Shown one piece after another: positions 52,618-63,175 of a stretch of 64,000 nt of DNA (position 1 is its first letter; every line of letters begins with the position of its first letter). Location: NCBI GenBank assembly GCA_026418625.1, contig JAOABA010000004.1, forward strand, positions 1 through 64,000, read 5' to 3'. The notes beneath the pieces are model-generated. The model worked only from the letters and a program-made list of their open reading frames with translations, did no database searches and was not told the origin of the DNA. This stretch comes from Candidatus Kapaibacterium sp. GTDB taxonomy: Bacteria; Bacteroidota; Ignavibacteria; Kapaibacteriales; UBA2268. The position numbers and the translations under genes are program-made.

Positions 52618-54549
52618 ATGTGTGGTATAACGGGTGTTATAAAATATGGGAGACAATCCACTGAAATTTCTGAAGCCATTTTAAAAAAGATGTCTGATGT
52701 CATCTTCCACAGAGGACCAGATGACGAGGGATTATGGATTTCTGAAGATAAAAAATGCGGCTTTGGCTTCCGAAGGCTTTCAATCATTGACCTTTCATCC
52801 GCCGGACATCAACCAATGTCAACACCAGATGGAAGATATACTATTGTCTTTAATGGTGAAATCTACAACCACTTAACTTTAAGGCAGGAATTAGAATCCA
52901 AAGGCTACAAATACCGCTCCCGCACTGATACTGAATCAATATTATATGGTTATGCAGAATTCGGAAAAAATGTAATTCATAAGCTTTTTGGAATGTTCTC
53001 CTTTGCTATCTGGGATGATGAAACCAAGGAATTATTTTGTGCAAGGGACAGAGTAGGCAAAAAGCCATTCTATTTTACTTTTGCAGACGGAAATTTCATT
53101 TTCGGCTCTGAAATCAAATCCATTTTGGAACATCCTTCTTATTCTAAAGAAATTGATAAAAATGAACTCATAAATTATCTGAATTATGGAATGAGCAGTA
53201 ACCGCTCTTCACTTTTTAAAGGAGTTCATAAAATTCCAGCTGGTCATTTTTTAATCCTTAAAGATGATGGCTCATATAAATTAGAAAGATATTGGTCTCC
53301 ATTAATCAACTTCAATGGCTATAATAGACTTAGTTTATCTGAAATCAATACTGAGATTTTAAAAATTCTTAAAATAGCCATAAAAGACAGGATGATGAGC
53401 GATGTTCCTTTTGGTGTTTTTCTTAGTGGGGGCATCGACTCAAGTTTGAATGTAGCTTTAATGTCAGAATTGATGGATAGACCAGTTGATACATATACTG
53501 TCGGTTTCAAAGAGCTTGAAAAATATAATGAACTGGAATATGCCAGATTAGTTTCGAAGCTATTCAAGACAAATCATCACGAAATATTAATTGATGATAA
53601 TGACTCATTACCAATTTTGCAGGAACTTACTTGGCACGAAGACGAGCCCAACGGTGACCCTGTTTGCATTCCTTTATGGTTTTTGAGTAAGTTAACAAGA
53701 GACTCTGGAACCATTGTAGTTCAAGTTGGTGAAGGAAGCGATGAGCAATTTGTTGGATATCCTTGGATGTTGCGGGAGTTCCTTTTCGAGAAAAGCTATT
53801 GGAAATTTTTTACTAAACTCCCCCCTGCTATCAGAAAGTCCATCTATTACACATTAAAACCATTACTAAAAAATAAAAATAATCAAATACTTGAATATTT
53901 CAGACGAGGTGCTTTCGGTCATCAATTATACTGGGGTGGTGCTTCGGTTTTTTCCCCAACTGAACTTGAATCCCTTTTAAATACTAACTATCACAATTTA
54001 ATCGAAATTCCTATTGAATTTGCAGATTCAATGCACCGACAAGCCCTTGAAATATCACCTGACATTGACTACTTGCAAAGAATTCTCTTTGTAGAATTAA
54101 CCGAGAGACTTCCTGAAATTTTGCTAATGCGTGTTGATAAAATTGGTATGGCTCATAGTATTGAAGCAAGAGTGCCATTCCTCGACCATAGATTGATTGA
54201 ATTCACAATGTCAATAAAGCCCGAAATTAAAGCCCCCGATAGAAAAATTACAAAATATATACTCAAAAATGCAGTCAAAGGCATCATACCCGATGAAATA
54301 ATTCACAGAAAAAAACAGGGATTTTGGGCTCCGGTAACAGAATGGCTCAGGAATCAATGGTATAATTATTCTTTTTCCGTAATAAATAACAGCGAATTGC
54401 TCAAAAATGATTTATTTAACAAGGATTATATTGATTTCCTTATTAAACAACATAAAAATGAGAAACAAAACAACGGAACCAAGATTTTTATGTTGATAGA
54501 ACTTGCTCTCTGGTATGACAGATTCTTTAAAAATCAATCACCGGGTTGA
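52618..54549 (+). CDS. asnB: Asparagine synthase (glutamine-hydrolysing)
   Basis: 643 residues. The mature N-terminus begins Cys2 (M-CGITG), the glutaminase nucleophile, with GRRLSIIDLS-type, FNGEIYNH and SRTDTE segments typical of the class II amidotransferase domain (1-200). The synthetase domain has the pyrophosphatase loop SGGIDSS and EGSDEQFVGYPW. It makes asparagine from aspartate, glutamine and ATP, but the length and the neighbouring gene content do not exclude a role in surface-sugar amidation as in related AsnB paralogues. The 3' end overlaps ispG on the other strand by 16 bases. Confidence 0.9.
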   Translation: MCGITGVIKYGRQSTEISEAILKKMSDVIFHRGPDDEGLWISEDKKCGFGFRRLSIIDLSSAGHQPMSTPDGRYTIVFNGEIYNHLTLRQELESKGYKYRSRTDTESILYGYAEFGKNVIHKLFGMFSFAIWDDETKELFCARDRVGKKPFYFTFADGNFIFGSEIKSILEHPSYSKEIDKNELINYLNYGMSSNRSSLFKGVHKIPAGHFLILKDDGSYKLERYWSPLINFNGYNRLSLSEINTEILKILKIAIKDRMMSDVPFGVFLSGGIDSSLNVALMSELMDRPVDTYTVGFKELEKYNELEYARLVSKLFKTNHHEILIDDNDSLPILQELTWHEDEPNGDPVCIPLWFLSKLTRDSGTIVVQVGEGSDEQFVGYPWMLREFLFEKSYWKFFTKLPPAIRKSIYYTLKPLLKNKNNQILEYFRRGAFGHQLYWGGASVFSPTELESLLNTNYHNLIEIPIEFADSMHRQALEISPDIDYLQRILFVELTERLPEILLMRVDKIGMAHSIEARVPFLDHRLIEFTMSIKPEIKAPDRKITKYILKNAVKGIIPDEIIHRKKQGFWAPVTEWLRNQWYNYSFSVINNSELLKNDLFNKDYIDFLIKQHKNEKQNNGTKIFMLIELALWYDRFFKNQSPG

Positions 54550-55610
54550 AACTTCATTACTTCTTCGTAAACAGCATCAACAAGTTCATCTTCTCTAACT
54601 TTCCTAACCATCTCACCCTTAATGTAAAGAATTCCTCCATCTTTACCTCCAGCTATTCCGATGTCGGCTTCTTTAGCTTCTCCGGGTCCGTTTACTGCAC
54701 AACCAAGGACTGACAATTTAACCGGTTTTTTAATACCGTGCAATCTTTTCTCAAGTTCTTCTGTTACTTTGAATAAGTCAAAATCAAGCCTTCCGCAAGT
54801 TGGGCAGGATATTATTTCAACAGTTCTTTGAGCTAAGCCTAGTGAGCGAAGAATTTCTTTACCAACTTCAACTTCTTGCTCAGGTTCATCAGTTAAACTG
54901 ACTCTGATTGTATCTCCAATTCCTTCGGCAAGCAAAGTTCCAATACCGACAGAGGATTTTATCGTTCCAACCCTTGTTCTTCCGGCTTCTGTAACGCCAA
55001 GATGTAATGGGAAATCAGTTCTTTGAGCAATAAGCCTATAAGCTGAAATCATAAGTGGGACGCTTGTTGATTTTACAGAAATAATAATATCTTCAAAACC
55101 GTTTGAAGTAGCGTGTTCGACGTGCCTCATAGCACTTTCATAAAGGGCTTCATCAGTTGGATAGCCATATTTTTCGAGTAAGTCTTTTTCGAGTGAACCT
55201 GAATTCACACCTATTCTAATTGGTATTTTTTTATCCTTAGCTGCGTTTAGAACTTCTCTTATTCTTTCCCTTGTTCCGATATTACCGGGATTAATTCTGA
55301 CCTTTGCTACGCCAGCTTCAATTGATTTAAGAGCAAATATATGATTGAAATGTATATCAGCAACAATTGGTATATCAACACTTTTCACAATATCGCCAAT
55401 TGCTGCAGCTGCTTCTTTGTCATTGACCGTAACTCTTACAATATCAGCACCGGCTTCTTTGCATCTTAAGATTTGATTTACGGTAGCTTCGACATCACTA
55501 GTCTTGGTCTTGGTCATTGTTTGGACTGAAACCGGGGAACCTCCACCAACAGGAACATTCCCGACCATTATCTTTCGAGTTTGTCTTCGTTCAAAATTAT
55601 TCTTAATCAT
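54534..55610 (-). CDS. ispG: 4-hydroxy-3-methylbut-2-enyl diphosphate synthase
   Basis: 358 residues. It converts methylerythritol cyclodiphosphate to HMBPP in the MEP isoprenoid pathway, using a [4Fe-4S] cluster. Motifs: VGGGSPVSVQTMTKTKT at the N-terminus, IVADIHFN, KVRINPGNIG; cluster cysteines are in SCPTCGR and LGCAVNGPGEA. The length is that of the compact bacterial form, without the large insert some bacteria and plants have. It indicates a working MEP pathway. Confidence 0.95.
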   Translation of the reverse strand: MIKNNFERRQTRKIMVGNVPVGGGSPVSVQTMTKTKTSDVEATVNQILRCKEAGADIVRVTVNDKEAAAAIGDIVKSVDIPIVADIHFNHIFALKSIEAGVAKVRINPGNIGTRERIREVLNAAKDKKIPIRIGVNSGSLEKDLLEKYGYPTDEALYESAMRHVEHATSNGFEDIIISVKSTSVPLMISAYRLIAQRTDFPLHLGVTEAGRTRVGTIKSSVGIGTLLAEGIGDTIRVSLTDEPEQEVEVGKEILRSLGLAQRTVEIISCPTCGRLDFDLFKVTEELEKRLHGIKKPVKLSVLGCAVNGPGEAKEADIGIAGGKDGGILYIKGEMVRKVREDELVDAVYEEVMKFQPGD

Positions 55611-55656
55611 AATATTTGTTTATATTATTTAATTGATTAAATGTTATGAAATGGTT

Positions 55657-56592
55657 TTATTTGATTTTCTTACTTAATTCAAAAAGAATTGCTTTTTCTC
55701 TGTCAGTTAGGTTTTGATAACCTGACTCTGAAATTTTATCTAATATTTCATCAATCTTTGCCTGAGTAATCTCTTCGCCGTTTACACTAAAAACCGAAGA
55801 AACAAAGTCGTTTTGACTTCTTCCAGTATGATAGGCTGCAGTTCTTTCGCCGGGGAAGGGTTGATAAACCCTGCTTCGGTCTTCTTCGTAATAATTTAGA
55901 GGTCTTCTTCTACCTGAAAAGATTCTATCAAAAAATCTATATAATCCGATTCTATCTCCAAATTTAAAAAGAAGAAATCCGGTTAAAGCTCCACCCAAGT
56001 GAGCGAAGTAAGCAACATTGCCTCCCGTTCCCGAAATTCCCATCAATAAATTAATTCCAGCATAAATCAATACAAATATTTTAGCAGGAACTGGAATAAA
56101 AATTGGGAACATAAATATTGGACGGTTGGGATAACTCAAACCGAAGGCAACAAGTATTCCGAAAACAGCCCCAGATGCTCCGATTGTTGGTGCGGCAGTT
56201 CCGAACATTGGCGCAATGAAAAGTTGAACTAAACCTGCTCCGATTCCACTTAGCAAGTAATAAACAAGAAATTTCCTTGAACCCCATTCATTCTCAAGCT
56301 CAGCCCCAAACATCCAAAGTGCGAATAAATTAAAGAATATATGCCACAAATCACCGTGAATGAACTGATATGTTAGTAGCTGCCAAATTTGAAAATTGTT
56401 TGTTTCGAAAACAGGCCACAAATAGAAATACACCTTGAAAATATATCCAATTGACATATCCCCAAAGGTCAAACGGTCAAGAAATAATTTTTCAAGTATG
56501 AAGACTATGAGATTGATAATTATCAATGTCTTCATTACAGGTGGAAAAATTGAAAACCGACCAAAAAAACCGCTTCTATGATATTGATTCAT
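55657..56592 (-). CDS. Rhomboid-family intramembrane serine protease
   Basis: 311 residues from the ATG at 56592 (an in-frame TTG lies at 56598). Six membrane helices make up about 20-215. The catalytic dyad is S140 in GASGAVFG and H198 in AHLGGALTG; the H-x5-F-N segment (HGDLWHIFFN) belongs to the oxyanion region. The C-terminal 90 residues are cytoplasmic and charged (EEDRSRVYQPF, and a helical end). It cleaves membrane proteins within or near the bilayer. The substrate is unknown. Confidence 0.9.
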   Translation of the reverse strand: MNQYHRSGFFGRFSIFPPVMKTLIIINLIVFILEKLFLDRLTFGDMSIGYIFKVYFYLWPVFETNNFQIWQLLTYQFIHGDLWHIFFNLFALWMFGAELENEWGSRKFLVYYLLSGIGAGLVQLFIAPMFGTAAPTIGASGAVFGILVAFGLSYPNRPIFMFPIFIPVPAKIFVLIYAGINLLMGISGTGGNVAYFAHLGGALTGFLLFKFGDRIGLYRFFDRIFSGRRRPLNYYEEDRSRVYQPFPGERTAAYHTGRSQNDFVSSVFSVNGEEITQAKIDEILDKISESGYQNLTDREKAILFELSKKIK

Positions 56593-56648
56593 ATTCAAAT
56601 TAAGTTAATTAAACAGGTGAATTAGACGAGTGAGATATTGAAGAATTT

Positions 56649-57032
56649 TTAATTCAAAGAGAGAAATATAGTATGCTTTGATTCTTGAATTTTTGATATA
56701 CCTGATTCGTATTCTCTCCACCAGAAGACAAACTCAGTCCATCTATCATTAAGAGTTTCAATCTCTGAGTTCTTATCCCTCCAACTGCTAATTAGTGAGT
56801 CAGAGCTTGTAACAAGTTCATTTCTAAGAAATTCGAATCTTGTTTGATTGTTGAGAACCTCTGGTAGTAATCTTACAATTTTTTGAAGCATTATGAAAAT
56901 CATAGTAATAGAATTAAAAAGCGAACCGTCAACTTCGCTCTTTGTTCTGATTAACATCAGAATGTCGCTTGTTGATTTTATTATCAGATTAATCAAAGAA
57001 ATCTGATATTCATATTCAATTACATTTTTCAT
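56649..57032 (-). CDS. Hypothetical helical protein
   Basis: 127 residues from the ATG at 57032; a longer in-frame reading adds an improbable leader. It looks all-helical, with amphipathic stretches (SLINLIIKSTSDILMLIR) and a tryptophan-rich C-terminal part (WTEFVFWWREYE). No motif or family recognised. It lies 57 bases upstream of the rhomboid gene on the same strand and may be co-transcribed with it. Confidence 0.5.
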   Translation of the reverse strand: MKNVIEYEYQISLINLIIKSTSDILMLIRTKSEVDGSLFNSITMIFIMLQKIVRLLPEVLNNQTRFEFLRNELVTSSDSLISSWRDKNSEIETLNDRWTEFVFWWREYESGISKIQESKHTIFLSLN

Positions 57033-57312
57033 AATTACTTCATTTATCCAATGTAAAAATGAAAAATGAATTTGAATTAAAAAAATCATAGGATTATATT
57101 TTTGTATAGATTTGCTATAGAACCTTAATTTAAGCCTATGTAAAGATGCTCTGTCGCATTCATTTTAAAATCTTATTTAATCAAGTTTTTGTGAAGATTA
57201 TGATTTTTCTTTTTTGACAAGATAACAGATAACCATCTTTTTCAGGAACAATCAATCATAACTATGCCTTAGAGAAATAAAAAAACGTTTAATGTCACTT
57301 GAATAATTAAAT

Positions 57313-58596
57313 TTAATAGAAATACCACAAAAGAAATATTGAGCAAAAATTAAATAAAATGATAAAAGAAAAAGCTTTGAAAACAGGTTTTAATGAATTC
57401 TTGTCTCCAAGAAAATATGAATATAGAAGTTTTAAAACATTATTGCTCAATATTGCTTGTAAAGCAATCGCACCAATTGAATTTAATGGAAGTGAAAATT
57501 TTCCTTGAAAAAGATTTAGTAAAAATGGATCAATATCTGTTACTCCAGTTATTAAAGAGAGAACATTTATACCTGCATTTCCGAAATATTGAATAACAAA
57601 ATATGTAACAAGAGAAAAAACTATAAATAGCACTGCAAAGAGAATGGCAAATTTTATTTCAAGTGGATTTTTATCAAAATAAGTGTCTTCGCTTTTCTCA
57701 CTTTCCAATTTATCTTTTGAATGAGTGAATAGAAAACCAAGAAGGAAGCTAATAGCTGATAAAAAAATAAAATGAGGAATTAGAATAATACCAAGCTCGT
57801 AATTGAAAATGAAAACAAGAACTAAAATTCTTATATACATTGAGCCTGTAGCGAAAACAATACCTCTGGCAAATTGTTTAGGCTGACTACCTGTTTCTTT
57901 GCTTTTTTTCGAAAGAATTACTGTAGCAGCTGTGCTACTATATAATCCTCCTAAAATTCCGGAGATTGGGATACCTCCCTTCTTGACAATATATCTATTG
58001 AGTATATAACTAAGGTAGGAAAGTGATGAAATAACTACAACAGTCAGCCAGATTTTGTAAGGCGATACTGTTATAAAAGGTATTATTGGTGTATTTGGTA
58101 ATAAAGGAAGGATAATTCCAGCAATTATGAGAAATTTAGCTAATGTCTGATATTCCTGAATACTAATGCGTTCGGAAAATTCAGTAAACCATTCCTTGAG
58201 TTCAACAAATATCAGAACTGTAACGATTATTATAAGAACCAACCATTTAGGTTGAGTATAAACTAATGGGGCTATACAATAAGTGATAAGTGCTATTATT
58301 ATCTTTGTAATTCCATATTGATTTGTATTTCTTACCTTTTGGTAATAAAAAACACTAAAAAGCATAGTGATAGCGAAACCACCACCTAAAAAAGGTATCA
58401 AATTATTTGGTGATATGATATACAAAACAAAACCAAGAATCCCAATAAAAGTGAATGTTCTGTCAGTCCCAAAAATTTCCTTTTCTGGTGTGGATTTATA
58501 CAATCCTCTTTGTTCAAGTCCAATTAATAACGAGAAAATAATAACTAAAGCGGCATTGTAAAAATCTTCGGGGATTTCTTTGAATATTTGCTCCAT
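57313..58596 (-). CDS. MgtC/DUF4010 family membrane protein
   Basis: 427 residues from the ATG at 58596. The N-terminal third has the MgtC/SapB look (SLLIGLEQRGLYKS, GTDRTFTFIGILG) and the rest, with about ten helices, matches DUF4010: GGLYSSTAATVILSKKSKE is the characteristic segment. The transported substrate is unknown; related MgtC proteins are linked to Mg homeostasis without being proven transporters. It is monocistronic, divergent from rimO. Confidence 0.8.
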   Translation of the reverse strand: MEQIFKEIPEDFYNAALVIIFSLLIGLEQRGLYKSTPEKEIFGTDRTFTFIGILGFVLYIISPNNLIPFLGGGFAITMLFSVFYYQKVRNTNQYGITKIIIALITYCIAPLVYTQPKWLVLIIIVTVLIFVELKEWFTEFSERISIQEYQTLAKFLIIAGIILPLLPNTPIIPFITVSPYKIWLTVVVISSLSYLSYILNRYIVKKGGIPISGILGGLYSSTAATVILSKKSKETGSQPKQFARGIVFATGSMYIRILVLVFIFNYELGIILIPHFIFLSAISFLLGFLFTHSKDKLESEKSEDTYFDKNPLEIKFAILFAVLFIVFSLVTYFVIQYFGNAGINVLSLITGVTDIDPFLLNLFQGKFSLPLNSIGAIALQAILSNNVLKLLYSYFLGDKNSLKPVFKAFSFIILFNFCSIFLLWYFY

Positions 58597-58743
58597 AACA
58601 ATCAAGAATGGTTAGCATAAAAGAACAAATTTAAAAATATAAATAATATTATTCAATTTAATTTTAGGACGCTTGAAATAATAAGAAAAATATTTTTTCC
58701 TTCTTATTTTCGTTATACCTAATTTTATTATTCTCTTTTTAAA

Positions 58744-60042
58744 ATGAAAAACAAGCAATCAAATAATAACGTTACAATTTTGACTTTGGGCTGCAGCAAG
58801 AACTTGGTGGATAGCGAGGAACTAAACGGTATTTTAACCAAAAATAATATTAAAGTTACTCAGGATTTAAAAAAGTCCGACACTGTTATAATCAACACTT
58901 GTGGCTTCATCAAACCCGCTAAAGAAGAAAGCATCCAACTAATTATGGAAGCCCGTGAAATGAAAAATCAAGGTCTTCTGAATAAAATAATCGTTATGGG
59001 CTGCCTTTCCGAAAGATACAAAGATGCATTAGAAGAGCAAATCCCCGAAGTTGACCGTTTTTTCGGTTTGAATGATTATAACAGCATAGTAAAATTTCTA
59101 AAAAATGATGAGTTGAAATACGTTCTGCCGAGCGAAAGGCTGACATTCACTCCAAGACATTACGCATATTTAAAAATATCTGAGGGTTGCAACCACACCT
59201 GTTCATTCTGTGCCATTCCGCACATAAGAGGCAGGCATATTTCAAAATCAATTGAATCAATTTTGGAAGAGGCTCATTATTTAGTTGAAAAAGGCGTTAA
59301 AGAAATAAATCTGATTGCTCAGGACTCCACTTATTACGGTGTGGATTTATACGGAAGTAGAAAAATTACTGAGCTTCTCGATAAAATCAGCAATATCAAA
59401 GGGCTTGAATGGATTAGGCTACATTATGCTTATCCCACAGGTTATCCCGAAGAACTGCTTGATGTAATTAATTCAAAACCTAATATCTGCAAATATGTTG
59501 ATATTCCTTTGCAACATATATCCGATAAGATGCTTAAGTCAATGCGAAGAGGCATTAGTTCAGGAAGAATCCGAAAATTAATTGATACAATCAGAAACAA
59601 AATCGATAATGTTGCTTTCAGGACAACATTCATTGTGGGTTATCCGAATGAAAGTGAAGAAGATTTCAATCTACTTTATGATTTCATTGAAGAACAAAAG
59701 TTCGAAAGAGTTGGTGTTTTCACTTATTCTCACGAAGAAGATACTCACGCTTACAAATTAGAAGACAATATCCCTGAAAACGTCAAAGTTCAAAGAAGAA
59801 ATCTGTTAATGGAGCTTCAGCAGAAAATTTCCCTCAATTATAATAAGTCCAAAATTGGAAAAACTTTAAAGGTAATCATAGACGGAAAAAACAAAGGAAC
59901 TTATATCGGCAGAACTGAACACGATTCGCCTGATGTTGATAATAATGTTATTGTTTTTTCCGAAAAACCTTTGAGAATAGGTCATTTCTACGATGTTCAT
60001 ATCGAGAAAGCCAAAGAATATGATTTGATAGGTAGAGTTTGA
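58744..60042 (+). CDS. rimO: Ribosomal protein S12 methylthiotransferase
   Basis: 432 residues. It adds a methylthio group to Asp88/89 of S12. The N-terminal UPF0004 domain has three cluster cysteines (GCSKNLVDSE, NTCGF, GCLSER); the radical-SAM motif CNHTCSFCAIP with IRGRH follows near 147; a TRAM domain ends the protein. The C-x3-C-x2-C spacing and PSERLTFTPRHYAYLKISEGC identify RimO rather than MiaB. Its stop is separated by one base from that of dedA on the opposite strand. Confidence 0.94.
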   Translation: MKNKQSNNNVTILTLGCSKNLVDSEELNGILTKNNIKVTQDLKKSDTVIINTCGFIKPAKEESIQLIMEAREMKNQGLLNKIIVMGCLSERYKDALEEQIPEVDRFFGLNDYNSIVKFLKNDELKYVLPSERLTFTPRHYAYLKISEGCNHTCSFCAIPHIRGRHISKSIESILEEAHYLVEKGVKEINLIAQDSTYYGVDLYGSRKITELLDKISNIKGLEWIRLHYAYPTGYPEELLDVINSKPNICKYVDIPLQHISDKMLKSMRRGISSGRIRKLIDTIRNKIDNVAFRTTFIVGYPNESEEDFNLLYDFIEEQKFERVGVFTYSHEEDTHAYKLEDNIPENVKVQRRNLLMELQQKISLNYNKSKIGKTLKVIIDGKNKGTYIGRTEHDSPDVDNNVIVFSEKPLRIGHFYDVHIEKAKEYDLIGRV

Positions 60043-60043
60043 T

Positions 60044-60667
60044 TTACTTTTGCTCTGTTGCTTTTTTCTTTTTGATAAAAAAACGGATTGTCAGAATAAC
60101 AGCTATTACAATAATGACAATCATCACGATTTTACCATAGAGGTCTAAAAATTTGTCAACCTCTCTCCAATTTTCGCTGAATGTCATTCCTAAATATAAG
60201 ATGATGAAGTTCCAGACGATTGAACTAATTGTGCAATAAATAATTGAATTTAAATATTTTAAATCGGACAAACCTGCTATAAAGGAAATTACAGCCCTTG
60301 TCCCTGATAAAAATCTGTTAACAACTATAACCCAATAGCCATATTTATCGAACCAAAGTCTTGGTTTCTCTATTGTTTCTGGAGTAATAAATTTTAATCT
60401 TCTATGCTCTATAACTTTATGCCCGAAATTCCTTCCCAGCCAGAACATAGTCATAAATCCAAGCGATGAGCCGACTGTAGAAAAAATCAACATTGGTATG
60501 AAACTAACAGTTCCAATTCCAATGAATGTTCCAAGAAATAAAAGGATAGCATCACTTGGTGAAGGTGGAAAGATATTTTCAATATAAGTAACTAAAAATG
60601 CAAATAACAAAAAGTAAATAGCAGGAAAATTCGCCCCTTGCAGAAAATTTATTATCGGTTCAAGCAT
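60044..60667 (-). CDS. DedA family membrane protein
   Basis: 207 residues with four to five membrane segments. The family pattern is present: E-N-I-F-P-P-S-P-S-D near residue 30, GRNFGHKVIEHRR, and FDKYGYWVIVVNRFLSGTRAVISFIAG with the conserved R/G. DedA/SNARE-associated proteins act in membrane lipid recycling, including undecaprenyl-phosphate flipping in some lineages. The exact role here is unknown. Confidence 0.9.
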   Translation of the reverse strand: MLEPIINFLQGANFPAIYFLLFAFLVTYIENIFPPSPSDAILLFLGTFIGIGTVSFIPMLIFSTVGSSLGFMTMFWLGRNFGHKVIEHRRLKFITPETIEKPRLWFDKYGYWVIVVNRFLSGTRAVISFIAGLSDLKYLNSIIYCTISSIVWNFIILYLGMTFSENWREVDKFLDLYGKIVMIVIIVIAVILTIRFFIKKKKATEQK

Positions 60668-60818
60668 AGTTTCTTGTTTTCTTAAAAATAATTTCCATTA
60701 AGGATTTTCACTTAACCCTTCACTCCGTTGAGGTAACAATTTGTGTTTCTTTCAATTTCGAAACGTTACCAAAGTAGTATTATAATTTAAACAAGTTCAA
60801 AAGAAACTTAACTTAATG

Positions 60819-62114
60819 TCAGTCTTCTTGGAATAGAGGAAATCTCGACGTAAATTCCCTAACCTCTTCTTTAATAGATTTTAATAAATCAAGATTATCA
60901 ACATTCATCAATACTTTGTCTATGAATTCGGCAATCTGTTTCATTTCAGCTTCTTTCATACCTCTTGTAGTAACGGCAGGTGTTCCTAAACGAATACCTG
61001 AAGTAACCAATGGTGGTTGAGTGTCGTAAGGAACTGCATTTTTGTTTGTTGTAATTCCTGCTTCGTCCAAGGCTTTCTCAGCTTGTTTCCCTGTTAAATT
61101 CTTATTCCTTAAATCAACTAACATTAAGTGATTGTCTGTTCCGCCACTAACGAGGTTATAACCCTTGGACATAAGAGCTTCAGCCAAAGTCTTTGCATTT
61201 GCCATCACTTGCTTGATATATTTATCGAATTTATCGCTGAGGCATTCTCCAAAAGCAACAGCCTTTGCTGCTATAACGTGCATCAAAGGACCACCTTGAA
61301 CTCCGGGCATAACCCAAGAATCAATAATTTCGCCCATTCTCTTTACTCTGCCTGATTTTGGTGCAACTATTCCAAATGGATTTTCATAATCTTCCCCAAG
61401 TAGAATAATACCACCTCTTGGTCCTCTGAGGGTTTTATGTGTCGTGCTTGAAATTACGTGTGCATATTTTATCGGGCTTTGAAGATATCCTTTAGCAATC
61501 AAGCCCGCTGGATGGGCTATATCAGCAAAAAGAAATGCACCGACCTTGTCAGCTATTTCCCTAAATGCCTTAAAATCAATTTCTCGAGGATAAGCAGAAG
61601 CCCCGACAGTTATCATTTTTGGTTTATGCTGAAGTGCAAGTTGCTCAACTTTATTAAAATCAATTCTACCGGTTTTCTCATCGAGTTCGTAAGGAATGAA
61701 ATTGAAAAACTTTCCTGAAAAATTCACTGGGGAGCCGTGAGTTAAATGACCGCCGTGTGCTAAACTCATTCCCATAACTGTATCGCCATACTTCAAATAT
61801 GAGAAGTAAACAGCCATATTTGCATTACTACCGCTATGGGGTTGAACATTTGCATAAGCTGCACCAAAAAGCTGTTTGGCTCTGTCCCGAGCAATATTTT
61901 CAGCGACATCAACCCATTCACATCCTCCATAATACCTTGCACCCGGATAACCTTCGGCATATTTGTTTGTTAGAACTGAGCCCTGGGCTTCCATAACCGA
62001 TGTGGATGTAAAATTCTCACTTGCAATTAATTCAATCTTTTCAGATTGTCTTTTGAATTCATTACTAATAGCATTGAAAACATCACTATCTGTTTTCTTT
62101 AAATTATCATACAT
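60819..62114 (-). CDS. glyA: Serine hydroxymethyltransferase
   Basis: 431 residues. It interconverts serine and glycine with tetrahydrofolate, using PLP. The PLP lysine is K227 in [37 protein letters not shown] and [12 protein letters not shown] are the standard substrate-site segments. It stands alone with about 150 bases of untranslated sequence on its 3' side and 230 on its 5' side. Confidence 0.96.
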   Translation of the reverse strand: MYDNLKKTDSDVFNAISNEFKRQSEKIELIASENFTSTSVMEAQGSVLTNKYAEGYPGARYYGGCEWVDVAENIARDRAKQLFGAAYANVQPHSGSNANMAVYFSYLKYGDTVMGMSLAHGGHLTHGSPVNFSGKFFNFIPYELDEKTGRIDFNKVEQLALQHKPKMITVGASAYPREIDFKAFREIADKVGAFLFADIAHPAGLIAKGYLQSPIKYAHVISSTTHKTLRGPRGGIILLGEDYENPFGIVAPKSGRVKRMGEIIDSWVMPGVQGGPLMHVIAAKAVAFGECLSDKFDKYIKQVMANAKTLAEALMSKGYNLVSGGTDNHLMLVDLRNKNLTGKQAEKALDEAGITTNKNAVPYDTQPPLVTSGIRLGTPAVTTRGMKEAEMKQIAEFIDKVLMNVDNLDLLKSIKEEVREFTSRFPLFQED

Positions 62115-62347
62115 TTTTTATTCCTTTTATAATTTGATTTATAAAAAATTTAAATTAGCTAATGTTTTGGAATTACACAAATAAGAGACTGTTTGAGATT
62201 TTTATCATTGTTGTTATTTAATAATTCAAGCCATTACCAGATATAAAAATTTATTCAGTTTTCTAATCAGAATAAAATTTTATTCTTTATTGAATGATAT
62301 TTTTAGTAAATTTGATAAAATTATAAATTATATGACTACATATAAAT

Positions 62348-63157
62348 ATGGGAAAAATAATTGCTTTATTAACAGATTACGGATTAAAAAACAACTTTGT
62401 TGGAGTTATGAAAGGTGTAATAAAAAGTATCTCCAACGATTCAGAAATTATTGATATTACTCATTCAATAATACCACAGAATATTAAACAAGGGGCTTTT
62501 GTATTGATGAATAGTTTTCAATTTTTCCCCGAAGGAACAATTTTTGTATGTGTCGTAGACCCTGAAGTAGGTTCAAATAGATTAGCAATTGGCACTTTTT
62601 TGAATGGTAAATACTTTCTCGCTCCAAATAATGGAATTTTAAGTTATGTTATTAAAGGTATAAAAGTAAAAAATTTCTACTCTTTGGAAAATACTGAGTA
62701 TCATTTGAAATCAATAAGTTCAACCTTTCACGGTAGGGATATTTTTGCACCGGTCGCAGCACATATAGCAAATGGAAAAAAATTAGAAGAAGTTGGAAAA
62801 AAAATTCCAACAAGTGATGTTGTTATCATACCTAATCCTCAGTGTTTTCTTGACGTTCAAGGAGTTTGGCACGGTGAAGTAATTGAAATAGATATTTTCG
62901 GAAACATAATCACTTCTTTATCATTTGATACTATTATTAAAGAGGCAAAATCTAGTCCCCAAACCCCGATTTGGGTATTCGAAAGCGGAAACTTAAAAAT
63001 CAAGGGACTATCAAACACATTTTCAGATGTTAAAATCGGTGAACCTTTGATTTATATTGGTAGCAGTGGATTTATTGAAGTTGGCATTAGAGAAGGTAAT
63101 GCTGCAAAATCCTATAATATTGATATTGGTCAAAATGTCTATTTTTATAAAGAATAG
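62348..63157 (+). CDS. SAM hydroxide adenosyltransferase (DUF62)
   Basis: 269 residues, the full length of the family. It hydrolyses S-adenosylmethionine to adenosine and methionine, and is related to fluorinase and chlorinase. Motifs: LTDYGLKNNFVGVMKG, VVDPEVGS, APNNGILSYV, HGRDIFAPVAAHIANG and IDIFGNI. The halogenase-type loop is absent, so the hydroxide enzyme is the likely activity. The 3' end is nearly adjacent to the convergent M20 gene. Confidence 0.9.
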   Translation: MGKIIALLTDYGLKNNFVGVMKGVIKSISNDSEIIDITHSIIPQNIKQGAFVLMNSFQFFPEGTIFVCVVDPEVGSNRLAIGTFLNGKYFLAPNNGILSYVIKGIKVKNFYSLENTEYHLKSISSTFHGRDIFAPVAAHIANGKKLEEVGKKIPTSDVVIIPNPQCFLDVQGVWHGEVIEIDIFGNIITSLSFDTIIKEAKSSPQTPIWVFESGNLKIKGLSNTFSDVKIGEPLIYIGSSGFIEVGIREGNAAKSYNIDIGQNVYFYKE

Positions 63158-63175
63158 CTTATATTCTATTTTTTT
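63151..63175 (+). terminator. Possible weak terminator between DUF62 and M20 genes
   Basis: AGAATA (63151-63156), a five-base loop and TATTCT (63162-63167) form a 6-bp AT-rich stem followed by seven Ts (63169-63175). It overlaps the 3' end of the DUF62 gene. The low stem stability makes this a weak call. Confidence 0.3.

Noticed and set aside
52618-54549. asnB as part of a surface-polysaccharide cluster
   Set aside because: Its neighbours are pdxJ and ispG; nothing nearby belongs to polysaccharide synthesis.
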